Below, piece after piece: positions 54,433 through 62,693 of a DNA stretch of 64,000 nt. The stretch spans positions 62,001 to 126,000 of the forward strand of contig NZ_LMDC01000001.1 of the NCBI RefSeq assembly GCF_001425705.1. The letters run 5' to 3'. Positions within the stretch are counted from its first letter, which is position 1. Each line of letters begins with the position of its first letter. The position numbers and the translations under genes are program-made. Below the pieces are notes generated by a model. The model had not been told where the DNA came from, searched no databases, and saw nothing but the letters and a program-made list of their open reading frames with translations. Source of the DNA: Pelomonas sp. Root1217. GTDB taxonomy: Bacteria; Pseudomonadota; Gammaproteobacteria; Burkholderiales; Burkholderiaceae_C.

Positions 54433-55068
54433 ATGTCGATGGATCAACTGGAGCAACTGGGCAAGGCCCAGGAGCCGCTGCTCGTCTCGCCCGAAGTCTT
54501 TCAGCAACTCGGCACGATCACGCGCACGCTGCATGACACCATGCAGCGCCTGGGCGTCATGCCCAAGCTGCAGGTGGCCACCGACGGCCTGCCCGACGCG
54601 CGCAGCCGCCTGAGCTACATCGCCGAGAAGACCGCGGCCGCCGCCGAGAAGGTGCTGAACTCCGTCGACCAGGCCAAGGGTGAGCACGCCGGCATCAGCC
54701 GGGCGACCAAGGAATTGGCTGCTGCCATCGTTGCCGACCCTGTGCGCGCCGTTGCCAGCGGCGCCGTGATGAACTTCGTCAAGGACGTCGAGAACCGCAC
54801 CGCGAGCATTGATGGCCACCTGACGGACATCATGCTGGCCCAGGACTTCCATGACCTGACCGGCCAGGTGGTGGCCAAGGTCGTGAAGCTGGCCAACGAC
54901 CTGGAAGACAGCCTCGTCAAGCTGCTGGTGCAGGTCGTGCCGCCCGAGCAGCGCGAGAAGGTCGACCCGACCATCCTGCAGGGCCCGGTCGTCAATGCCG
55001 AAGGCCGTACCGACGTCGTCACGAACCAGGGCGAGGTCGACGACCTGCTGGCCAGCCTCGGCTTCTGA
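54433..55068 (+). CDS. cheZ: CheY phosphatase CheZ
   Basis: A 211-residue phosphatase with the catalytic D141 and Q145 in QDFHDLTGQV, at the positions matching E. coli D143 and Q147. The C-terminus (GEVDDLLASLGF) is the CheY-docking peptide. 22 nt after cheY, co-transcribed. Confidence 0.97.
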   Translation: MSMDQLEQLGKAQEPLLVSPEVFQQLGTITRTLHDTMQRLGVMPKLQVATDGLPDARSRLSYIAEKTAAAAEKVLNSVDQAKGEHAGISRATKELAAAIVADPVRAVASGAVMNFVKDVENRTASIDGHLTDIMLAQDFHDLTGQVVAKVVKLANDLEDSLVKLLVQVVPPEQREKVDPTILQGPVVNAEGRTDVVTNQGEVDDLLASLGF

Positions 55069-55086
55069 GGCGCTGCTTCGCGTGCA

Positions 55087-55111
55087 AGGCCGGCCTCGTG
55101 CCGGCTTTTTG
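55087..55111 (+). terminator. Terminator of the motAB-cheYZ operon
   Basis: GCCGGC stem with a 5-nt loop, followed by TTTTTG. It also lies just before the stop of the convergent minus-strand gene. Confidence 0.78.
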
Positions 55112-55116
55112 CTTTG

Positions 55117-55863
55117 TCACTCGGCCTCGGGTACCAGCTCGCGGATGGCCTGATTGAGCTTGTCCAGCGTCTGTGGCTTGACCTGCAGGGAGCAGGCCAG
55201 GTAGCGCAGTTCCCCGCGCGGCATGTCGGTGAACTCGACGCGCACCAGGGGCAGGGGGGCGAATTCGGGGTCCTTGCGCAGCCAGTTCAGGTCTTCTTCG
55301 TCGATCAGCATGTAGTCGGCGCGGCGCACGCCCACCATGCGCGCCAGCTGCAGTGGCGCCAGCTGGGCGCGCAAGGGCGGCTTGGCCGCCGTGGCGAGGA
55401 ACTGGTCCAGCTGTGAGCCGTAGGACACACCGTCCAGGATGCCGGGTTGCAGCGAAGCATCCGCAAACAGCTGGGCGACACGCGGGATGGCGCGGATCTG
55501 TGCTGCGACGCTGGCATGGGCCAGCACCACATGCGGCCGGTCGCGGTGAATGGGCAGGGAGAAGCGGGCAAAGGCCTCGCGCTCGGGATTCTTGTACAGG
55601 CCCGGTGAGCACAGGGCAGCCTGGTTGGCCTGCAAATTCTGAAGCGTGCGTCGTATCGGCACTTCGGCATAACGGGGCTCGATGCCAGCGCGCTTGAACA
55701 GTTTGGCGGTGCGCTCCATCAGAAAGCCGGCCGGCTTGCCGTCCACCGTGTAGCTGTAGGGCGGCTTGTCGCGGTACTCGATGGCCAGCGGGGCCGCCTG
55801 GGCCAGGGCTGCGCCGGCGCAGGACGCGGCCAACAGGGTGAGCAGGCGGGTGGAGCGGGGCAC
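55117..55863 (-). CDS. Periplasmic solute-binding-like protein (ABC amino-acid type)
   Basis: A 248-residue exported protein. Signal peptide to about residue 23 (ALAQAA), then an SBP_bac_3-like fold (IEYRDKPPYSYTVDGKPAGFL... VRRADYMLIDEEDLNWL). No ABC permease or ATPase is nearby, and it stands alone on the opposite strand from its neighbours. It may be a stand-alone binding or sensor protein. Ligand unknown. Confidence 0.82.
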   Translation of the reverse strand: MPRSTRLLTLLAASCAGAALAQAAPLAIEYRDKPPYSYTVDGKPAGFLMERTAKLFKRAGIEPRYAEVPIRRTLQNLQANQAALCSPGLYKNPEREAFARFSLPIHRDRPHVVLAHASVAAQIRAIPRVAQLFADASLQPGILDGVSYGSQLDQFLATAAKPPLRAQLAPLQLARMVGVRRADYMLIDEEDLNWLRKDPEFAPLPLVRVEFTDMPRGELRYLACSLQVKPQTLDKLNQAIRELVPEAE

Positions 55864-55984
55864 GGCCCAAGGTTAGCGCCAGCAGCGCCGGCCTCGCCAC
55901 CCCGGCGGCGGCAATCCTGCACACCTGGGCCGGCGCGCTGCGGCCCGATTGGGAATAGCCGGGCATCCCCCCTGTTTTTCTCGC

Positions 55985-56011
55985 TCAAGTTTCAGCGGCT
56001 GCCTCGAACAA
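55985..56011 (+). promoter_or_regulatory. Sigma-28-like element before flhB
   Basis: TCAAGTTT, 11 nt, TCGAACAA, 23 nt before the ATG. Strong -35, poor -10, almost the same composition as the flhA element. Confidence 0.45.
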
Positions 56012-56034
56012 TTCGGTTCAGCTGCAGCACCACC

Positions 56035-57210
56035 ATGGCCGACCACGACGCACAGGATCGCAACTTACCCGCCTCGCCCAAGAAGATCAAAAGATCTCGG
56101 GCCGAGGGCCAGGTGCCGCGCTCGCGCGACCTGCCGCATTTCGCCATGATGGTCGCCGGTGGCGCCGCGTTGTCCGTGGGTGGGCCGCAGATCGTCGAGA
56201 AGCTGCGCCAGACCATGATCACCGGCCTGCATTTCGACGCACGCCTGCTGGCGCAAAAGGGTTTCATGGGCGAGCGCCTGGCCGAGATGACGCTGGCCTT
56301 CGCCGCCGTCATGGGGCCGATCGCCGCGCTGCTGGTGATCGTCGGCATCGCCAGCAACCTGGCCAGCGGCGGCTGGAACTGGACGATGAAGCCGCTCGCC
56401 CCCAAGTTCTCACACCTGAATCCTCTCGCCGGCCTGGGCCGCCTGTTTACCGGCCAGGGCTTCGGCTCGGCCCTGAAGGCGGTGCTGCTGGCCCTGGTGC
56501 TGGGCATCGTCGGCGCGATGGTGCTGAAGGACCGCCTGGCGGCTTACGTCGGCATCATGTCCGTGCCGCTGCCGTCCGCCCTGGCCTACGCGGGCCAGCA
56601 GCTGATGGGGGGACTGGGTCTGCTGGCCGTGACGCTGGCGGTGTTCGCCGCCATCGACGTGCCGCTGCAGCGCCAGCTCTGGCTGCGCCGCATGCGCATG
56701 AGCCGCGAAGAGGCCAAGCAGGAAATGAAGGAGGTCGAGGGCAACCTCGAGATCAAGGCCAAGATGCGCGCCATCATGCGCGAGATGGCCAAGCGCCGCA
56801 TGCTGGCTGCCGTCCCGCAGGCCGACCTGGTCGTCATGAACCCGACCCACTATGCCGTCGCGCTGAAGTACGAGGAAGGCAAGATGGCCGCGCCCAAGGT
56901 CATCGCCAAGGGCGCCGACCTGCTGGCCATGAAGATCCGCGACCTGGCCAAGGAATCGAAGGTGCCGGTGCTGCAGCAACCGGTGCTGGCCCGCGCCCTC
57001 TACGCCCACGCCAAGGTCGACCACGAGATCCCCGCCGCGCTGTTCGGCGCCGTGGCCCAGGTGCTGGCCTACGTCTACCAGCTGCGCGCCGCCCTGGCCT
57101 CGCGCAACATGGCCCGCCCGGATGTGCCGCATCCGCATGTGCCGCCGGAGCTCGACCCGCACAACAATCCGGGCTGGGCACCCGAGCCCGAGGAAGACTT
57201 CACGGAGTGA
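56035..57210 (+). CDS. flhB: Flagellar export switch protein FlhB
   Basis: A 391-residue export protein with four membrane helices, and a cytoplasmic domain containing the self-cleaving NPTH (near 265-268, VVMNPTHYAVALKY). The C-terminal 30 residues are Pro-rich. It switches export from hook to filament substrates together with FliK. Followed by flhA after 95 bp. Confidence 0.97.
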   Translation: MADHDAQDRNLPASPKKIKRSRAEGQVPRSRDLPHFAMMVAGGAALSVGGPQIVEKLRQTMITGLHFDARLLAQKGFMGERLAEMTLAFAAVMGPIAALLVIVGIASNLASGGWNWTMKPLAPKFSHLNPLAGLGRLFTGQGFGSALKAVLLALVLGIVGAMVLKDRLAAYVGIMSVPLPSALAYAGQQLMGGLGLLAVTLAVFAAIDVPLQRQLWLRRMRMSREEAKQEMKEVEGNLEIKAKMRAIMREMAKRRMLAAVPQADLVVMNPTHYAVALKYEEGKMAAPKVIAKGADLLAMKIRDLAKESKVPVLQQPVLARALYAHAKVDHEIPAALFGAVAQVLAYVYQLRAALASRNMARPDVPHPHVPPELDPHNNPGWAPEPEEDFTE

Positions 57211-57254
57211 GCGCTGCGGGGAGAACAGCCCGGCTTTCCCGCCGTTTCTCCGGC

Positions 57255-57281
57255 TCAAGTTTTCCGGGCCGCCGCGAAGAA
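57255..57281 (+). promoter_or_regulatory. Sigma-28-like element before flhA
   Basis: TCAAGTTT, 11 nt, GCGAAGAA, 24 nt before the ATG. Shared with the flhB element in both -35 and spacing. Confidence 0.45.
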
Positions 57282-57305
57282 TGCAGGTGAGACCCCACCT
57301 GCCGC

Positions 57306-59396
57306 ATGAACCAGCTCACCGCCAAACTCCAAGCCCTGCTCGGCCCACGCGCGGGCATCATCGCCGCGCTCGGCGCGCCCATCGCGGTGCTGCTCGTGCT
57401 GTCCATGATGGTGCTGCCGCTGCCGCCCTTCGCGCTGGACCTGCTGTTCACCTTCAACATCGCGATGGCGGTGATGGTCATGATGGTCGCCGCCCACATG
57501 GTGCGGCCGCTGGACTTCGCAGCCTTCCCGACCGTGCTGCTGCTCACCACCCTGATGCGCCTGTCGCTGAACGTCGCGTCCACGCGCGTCGTGCTGCTGG
57601 AGGGCCACACCGGCACGGGCGCCGCCGGCAAGGTCATCGAATCGTTCGGCCACTTCCTCATCGGCGGCAACTTCGCGGTCGGCCTGATCGTCTTCGCCAT
57701 CCTGGTGGTCATCAACTTCATCGTCGTGACCAAGGGCGCGGAGCGCATTGCCGAAGTCGGCGCGCGCTTCACGCTGGACGCCATGCCCGGCAAGCAGATG
57801 GCGGTGGACGCGGACCTGAACGCCGGCCTCATCAACGAGGCCGAGGCCAAGCGCCGCCGCGTGGAACTCTCCGACGAGGCCGACTTCTTCGGTTCCATGG
57901 ACGGTGCCAGCAAGTTCGTGCGCGGCGACGCGGTCGCCGGCATGCTGATCCTGGCCATCAACATCGTCGGCGGCTTCATCATCGGCGTGGCCCAGCATGG
58001 CCTGTCCGCCGGCCAGGCCGCCGACAGCTACATCCTGCTGGCCGTCGGTGATGCGCTGGTCGCCCAGGTGCCGGCCCTGCTGATCTCGGTCGCGGCTGCC
58101 ATGGTGGTGTCGCGCGTCGGCACGGACAAGGACATCGGCAGCCAGATCGGCAAGCAGGTCTTCGGCTCGGCCAAGTCGCTGGCCATCACGGCCGGCGTCA
58201 TTGCCGCGCTGGGGCTGATCCCTGGCATGCCCCACGTCGTCTTCCTGCTGATCGCCGCCGGCCTGGGTTACCTGGCCTACTGGCTGCGCAGCAAGGAGCA
58301 GGCGCTGGAAGCCGCCAAGGCCGTCAAGCCCATCATGCCCAGCAGCGAAGGCGCCGGCGAGGCGAGCTGGGAAGACCTGGTGCCGGTCGACACGCTGGGT
58401 CTGGAAGTTGGCTACCGCCTGATCACGCTGGTGGACAAGAGCAAGGAAGGCGATCTGCTGTCCCGCATCAAGGGCGTGCGCCGCAAGTTCGCGCAGGAAG
58501 TCGGCTTCCTGCCGCCGCCGGTGCACATCCGCGACAACCTGGAACTGCGCCCCAGCCAGTACCGCATCTCGCTGCGCGGCGCCGTCGTCGGCGAGGCCGA
58601 GGCCTTCCCCGGCATGTGGCTGGCCATCAACCCGGGCCATGCGACGCAAAAGCTCATCGGCACGCCAACGACCGACCCGGCCTTCGGCCTGCCGGCCGTG
58701 TGGATCGAGGAGCGGCAAAAGGAGATGGCCCAAATGAGCGGGTTTACGGTCGTTGATTGCTCGACCGTGGTGGCCACCCACCTTTCACACTTGATGCAAG
58801 TGCACGCGGCCAAGTTGTTGGGCCGCGTGGAGACACAAGCCCTGGTGGAACACCTCACCAAGCAGGCACCGCAATTGATCGAAGACGTGATTCCCAAGAT
58901 GGTCAGCATCGCCACACTGCAACGCGTTCTCCAGCTGCTGCTGGAGGAGGGCGTGCACGTTCGCGACATGCGCTCCATCGTCGAATGCCTGGCCGAGCAT
59001 GCCGCCGCCGTCACCGACCCGGTCGAGCTGGCCCGCCGCATCCGCACCCATATCGCGCCGGCCATCGTGCAACAGATCTACGGCTCCACCAAGGAGCTGG
59101 ACGTCATCGCGCTCGAGCCCGAGCTGGAGCGCCTCGTCACCCAGGCCCTCAATTCGCCGCACGGCGCAGCCCTGGACCCGGGCGTGGCCGACACGCTGGC
59201 GCGCAGCGCCGCCGAGAACGCCCAGAAGCAGGAAGACCGCGGCGTGCCCGCCACGCTGCTGGTGCCCGACCTGATCCGCGCGCCCATGGCCCGCCTGCTC
59301 AGGCGCGCCGCGCCGCGACTCAAGGTGCTCGGCCACAGCGAGATTCCTGAGACCCACACCATCCGCATCGGCTCCATCATCGGAGGCACAGCATGA
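57306..59396 (+). CDS. flhA: Flagellar export gate protein FlhA
   Basis: A 696-residue protein, about eight N-terminal membrane helices to about residue 340 (with the FHIPEP-family region RLSLNVASTRVVLL), then a cytoplasmic domain that binds chaperone-substrate complexes. Followed by flhF with a 4-nt overlap (ATGA). Confidence 0.98.
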   Translation: MNQLTAKLQALLGPRAGIIAALGAPIAVLLVLSMMVLPLPPFALDLLFTFNIAMAVMVMMVAAHMVRPLDFAAFPTVLLLTTLMRLSLNVASTRVVLLEGHTGTGAAGKVIESFGHFLIGGNFAVGLIVFAILVVINFIVVTKGAERIAEVGARFTLDAMPGKQMAVDADLNAGLINEAEAKRRRVELSDEADFFGSMDGASKFVRGDAVAGMLILAINIVGGFIIGVAQHGLSAGQAADSYILLAVGDALVAQVPALLISVAAAMVVSRVGTDKDIGSQIGKQVFGSAKSLAITAGVIAALGLIPGMPHVVFLLIAAGLGYLAYWLRSKEQALEAAKAVKPIMPSSEGAGEASWEDLVPVDTLGLEVGYRLITLVDKSKEGDLLSRIKGVRRKFAQEVGFLPPPVHIRDNLELRPSQYRISLRGAVVGEAEAFPGMWLAINPGHATQKLIGTPTTDPAFGLPAVWIEERQKEMAQMSGFTVVDCSTVVATHLSHLMQVHAAKLLGRVETQALVEHLTKQAPQLIEDVIPKMVSIATLQRVLQLLLEEGVHVRDMRSIVECLAEHAAAVTDPVELARRIRTHIAPAIVQQIYGSTKELDVIALEPELERLVTQALNSPHGAALDPGVADTLARSAAENAQKQEDRGVPATLLVPDLIRAPMARLLRRAAPRLKVLGHSEIPETHTIRIGSIIGGTA

Positions 59397-61045
59397 ACGT
59401 CCGCAAATTCACCGCTCGCACATCCCGCGAGGCGCTCGCGCTCGTCAAGCAGGCGTTCGGCGCCGACGCCGTCGTGCTGTCCAACAAGTCCGTGCCGGAA
59501 GGCGTGGAAGTGCTGGCCATGGCCCCCGAGGGTATGGGGCAGATCGAGCAGATTGCCTCGAGCGCGCCGCGCACCGCCGCGCGCCCGCAGATCGCACCGC
59601 CGCCGACCCAGCCCGCCCAGGCCCCAGCCCGCGCCAGCTTTGCCGACCGCGCCCGCCAGGAGCCCAGCTTCGGCGCCCCTGAAGTGCAGGGCGACGTGGA
59701 ACAGCTGGCCATGAGCACGCTGAGCTTCCAGGACTATGTCCGCGAACGCGTGCTGCGTCGCCGGCAGGCCGAGATCAGCGGCCAGCCCGATCCCATCGCA
59801 CCGGCACCTCGGATCGCACCTCCGCCGACTCAGCCCGCTGCCAGCTCGCTGGACGCCGCCCGCCAGCAGCGCGACCGCCGCGCCGCGGAGGCGATGGCCG
59901 CGCTGACGCCCAAGCGCGCCGTGCCGCCGCCCACGGCACCCCAGGCCCGCCCCGCGCCGCCGGTGCTGCGCGACGAGATCCGTATCCCCGCTCCGAACGC
60001 GCAGCGTGCCGTGCCGAAGCTGAGCGACATCGGCGCCGTGGAGCCCATGCCCCTGCCCGGCCAGCCCAATGCCAGCCAGCGCAACCAGATGGACATGGCC
60101 TCCGAGCTGCGCCAGATGCGCGGCCTGATCGAAGAGCGTTTTTCGTCGCTGGCCTTCATGGAAAAGCTGCAGCGCCAGCCCGTGCAGGCTCGTTTGACGC
60201 AAAAGCTGCTGGAACTGGGCTTCAGCCCGGCCCTGGTTCGCAAGCTGGCCGAGTGCTGCCCGTCCGAGTTCAAGCCCGGCTCGCCCGCCGACCCGGCCGA
60301 CGAGACCGCCTGGGCCGCCCATGTGCTGTCACGCAACCTGCAGACCGATGAGGCCGCCCCGGCCATCGAGGACCGCGGCGGCGTGTTTGCGCTGATCGGC
60401 TCCACCGGCGTCGGCAAGACGACGACGACCGCCAAGCTGGCTGCCCACTTCGCCACCAAGTTCGGTGCCAGCCAGCTCGGCCTCATCACACTGGACGCCT
60501 ACCGCATTGGCGCCCACGAGCAGCTGCGCGCCTACGGCCGCATCCTCGGCGTGCCGGTGCACACGGCCCACGACCGCGCCTCGCTGGACGATCTGCTGGA
60601 CCTGCTGTCCAGCAAGAAGCTGGTGCTGATCGACACCGCCGGCATGGCCCAGCGCGACAGCCGCACCCAGGAGCTGCTGGAGATGCTGGCCCACCCCAGC
60701 ATCAAGAAGCTGCTCGTCATCAATGCCGCCCAGCAGGGTGAAACCATTGAAGACGTCGTCAACGCCTGGAAGGGCGCGGCCTGCGAAGGTGTCGTGCTCA
60801 GCAAGATCGACGAAGCCGTCAAGCTCGCCCCGGCCCTGGACACCCTGATCCGCCACAAGCTCAAGGTGCTGGGCGTGGCCAACGGCCAGCGCGTGCCGGA
60901 AGACTGGCACCGCCTGCCCAGCGTCGGCCTGGTGCAGCGCGCGCTGAAGGGCGCCGCCTCCGGCGCCTGGCGCATGGACAACACGGACGTCAACCTCATC
61001 TTCGCCGGCGGCCCGCTGACCGAAGGCATGAGGGCAGTCCACTGA
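59393..61045 (+). CDS. flhF: SRP-type GTPase FlhF
   Basis: A 550-residue protein that positions the flagellum at the cell pole. N-terminal B domain (MNVRKFTARTSREALALVKQ), a Pro/Ala-rich linker (about 60-230), an N domain and the NG-type GTPase with GSTGVGKTTTTAK (about 335-347) and later LIDTAGMAQRD. It suggests a polar flagellum. Overlaps flhG by one base. Confidence 0.97.
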   Translation: MNVRKFTARTSREALALVKQAFGADAVVLSNKSVPEGVEVLAMAPEGMGQIEQIASSAPRTAARPQIAPPPTQPAQAPARASFADRARQEPSFGAPEVQGDVEQLAMSTLSFQDYVRERVLRRRQAEISGQPDPIAPAPRIAPPPTQPAASSLDAARQQRDRRAAEAMAALTPKRAVPPPTAPQARPAPPVLRDEIRIPAPNAQRAVPKLSDIGAVEPMPLPGQPNASQRNQMDMASELRQMRGLIEERFSSLAFMEKLQRQPVQARLTQKLLELGFSPALVRKLAECCPSEFKPGSPADPADETAWAAHVLSRNLQTDEAAPAIEDRGGVFALIGSTGVGKTTTTAKLAAHFATKFGASQLGLITLDAYRIGAHEQLRAYGRILGVPVHTAHDRASLDDLLDLLSSKKLVLIDTAGMAQRDSRTQELLEMLAHPSIKKLLVINAAQQGETIEDVVNAWKGAACEGVVLSKIDEAVKLAPALDTLIRHKLKVLGVANGQRVPEDWHRLPSVGLVQRALKGAASGAWRMDNTDVNLIFAGGPLTEGMRAVH

Positions 61046-61830
61046 TGTCCATCATGCAAGACCAAGCCCACGGCCTGCGGCGGCTGTTCGCCGCTTCCAA
61101 GACCCGCTTCGTGCCGGTCGTCAGCAATCCGCGTGTCATGGGGGCCGGCGTGCTGCTGGAAGGCCTGTGCGCGGCCTTCGCCGAGCTGAACCTGAACACC
61201 CTGGTCGTCGACGCCGGTGAACACTCGGCCAAGCCTTCCGAGCTGGCCAGTGTGGATTTGTCCAACTGCATCGAGCGCCTGTCGCCCAAGGTGTCCTACC
61301 TGGCCGCGCGCGGGCTGCCGCTGCGCCACATCAATGCCCATGGTTCGGCGGCCTCTTTCCTGGAGGCCGTGGCCGACGCCGCACCCGACGCCGACGTCAT
61401 CCTGCTGCATGCTCCGGCGGCCGAACTCGCCCGCATCGTGGCGCTGCGCGAGGTGCGCCCGCTGCTGCTGGCTGATACCGAGCCCGCGAGCGTCACGGAA
61501 GCCTACGCAGGCATGAAATGGCTCACACAACGAGCGGGGCTGATGGTCTACAGTCTGCTGATGGCCTGCCACCCTCAGCTGCGCGTGGCCACCCGCATCG
61601 CGCAACAGCTTCATTCCTGCGCCGACGGCTTCCTCGGCGCGGTGCTGCGCGACTGGGCCTGCCTGGACCCGCGAGCCTCCCAGCATGCACCACTCACGCC
61701 CGAGTTGCGCCATCTCGCTCGCGAGCTGCTGCTTGCGGCGCCCCCGGGAGCGGCCGTTGACGCCGCCTCCGACGCGACTCCGCTGCGCCCGGCGCGCAAG
61801 ACGTCTTCCCCGTTCATCGCTGCGCATTGA
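61045..61830 (+). CDS. FlhG-like protein, degenerate P-loop
   Basis: A 261-residue MinD/ParA-like fold protein in the flhG position. The N-terminus keeps the FlhF-activating DQAxxLR motif (DQAHGLRRL). The usual SGKGGVGKT nucleotide-binding loop reads SNPRVMGAGVL, with no Walker Lys, so ATP hydrolysis is probably lost. It should regulate FlhF and flagellar number without ATP cycling. The C-terminal 30 residues are low complexity. Identity is inferred from position and the N-terminus. Confidence 0.78.
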   Translation: MSIMQDQAHGLRRLFAASKTRFVPVVSNPRVMGAGVLLEGLCAAFAELNLNTLVVDAGEHSAKPSELASVDLSNCIERLSPKVSYLAARGLPLRHINAHGSAASFLEAVADAAPDADVILLHAPAAELARIVALREVRPLLLADTEPASVTEAYAGMKWLTQRAGLMVYSLLMACHPQLRVATRIAQQLHSCADGFLGAVLRDWACLDPRASQHAPLTPELRHLARELLLAAPPGAAVDAASDATPLRPARKTSSPFIAAH

Positions 61831-61845
61831 TCTCGCCGGAGACCA

Positions 61846-61926
61846 AACATGATGCCCCCACGCTCACTGCGTTCGCTGCCCCCCGCGGGGGCGCTTCAGC
61901 CCCTTCGGGCGGCCGTGCGGAGCTGA
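61846..61926 (+). repeat. Intergenic repeat, family 1 copy 2
   Basis: 81 bp between flhG and fliA, related to 24905-24995. Shared blocks ATGCCCCCACGC, GCTGCCCCCCGCGGGGGCG and GTGCGGAG. The 3' CGGAG is the fliA Shine-Dalgarno. Confidence 0.75.
61849..61926 (+). CDS. Possible coupling micro-ORF in the flhG-fliA repeat (25 codons)
   Basis: ATG 61849 lies 7 nt after GGAG and encodes MMPPRSLRSLPPAGALQP and seven more residues. The TGA ends 2 nt before the fliA ATG. Related to the micro-ORF at 24916 in length, N-terminal PPR, internal LPP-GA and position. Unproven. Confidence 0.4.
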   Translation: MMPPRSLRSLPPAGALQPLRAAVRS

Positions 61927-61928
61927 CC

Positions 61929-62642
61929 ATGTACACACCCAAAGGCCGCCTCGACAACAGCACGCTGATCAAGCAGTACAGCCCGCTGGTCCGACGCCTG
62001 GCGCACCAGATGATTGCCAAGCTGCCGGCCAATGTGGAGGTGGATGACCTGATCCAGGTCGGGCTGATCGGCCTGACCGACGCGCTGTCGCGCTTCGATG
62101 CCGAGCAGGGCGTGCAGTTCGAGACCTTCGCCACCCAGCGCATCCGCGGCGCCATGCTCGACGAGTTGCGCGGCGGTGACTGGATGAGCCGCGGCACACG
62201 CCGCCAGCAGCGCGAGATCGAAGTCGCGGTGCACAAGGTCGAGCAGCGCCTCGGCCGTGCGCCGCGCGAGGATGAGATCGCTGCCGAGATGGGCCTGCCG
62301 CTGGCGGAATACCAGGAGCTGCTTGGCAAGGTGCGAGGTACCCAGCTGGTCTATCTGGAAGACATGTCGGGCGCCGACGGCGACAACGACTATCTCGACC
62401 GCCATGTGGCCGACGAGGGCGCCAACCCGGTCGCCCAGCTGCAGGACCACCGCATGCGCGAGGCGCTGGTGGCCGCCATCAAGAACCTGCCCGAACGCGA
62501 GCAGTTCGTCATGAGCATGTACTACGAGCACGACATGAATCTCAAGGAGATTGCGGCCGTGCTCAAGGTCACGGAGTCCCGCGTGTGCCAGTTGCACAGT
62601 CAGTCGATTGCAAGGTTGCGCGTTAAGCTGCGTGACTGGTAA
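61929..62642 (+). CDS. fliA: Flagellar sigma factor FliA (sigma-28)
   Basis: A 237-residue alternative sigma factor for late flagellar genes. Region 2 (VDDLIQVGLIGLTDALSRFD... FETFATQRIRGAMLDELR), region 3 and region 4 (TESRVCQLHSQSIARLRVKL). Start at ATG 61929 after CGGAG; the frame is open back to a TTG at 61827 through the repeat, but this is not used in the family. No flgM was found in the window. Confidence 0.97.
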   Translation: MYTPKGRLDNSTLIKQYSPLVRRLAHQMIAKLPANVEVDDLIQVGLIGLTDALSRFDAEQGVQFETFATQRIRGAMLDELRGGDWMSRGTRRQQREIEVAVHKVEQRLGRAPREDEIAAEMGLPLAEYQELLGKVRGTQLVYLEDMSGADGDNDYLDRHVADEGANPVAQLQDHRMREALVAAIKNLPEREQFVMSMYYEHDMNLKEIAAVLKVTESRVCQLHSQSIARLRVKLRDW

Positions 62643-62693
62643 TCCACGGGGCCGCTTCTTGCCGAGCCCCGGCCAATAAGCGGGGACAAATGC

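Noticed and set aside
62653-62679. GCCAATAA as a sigma-28 -10 for the last MCP gene
   Set aside because: The -10 matches 7 of 8 bases, but there is no matching -35 at 11-12 nt; too weak to list.
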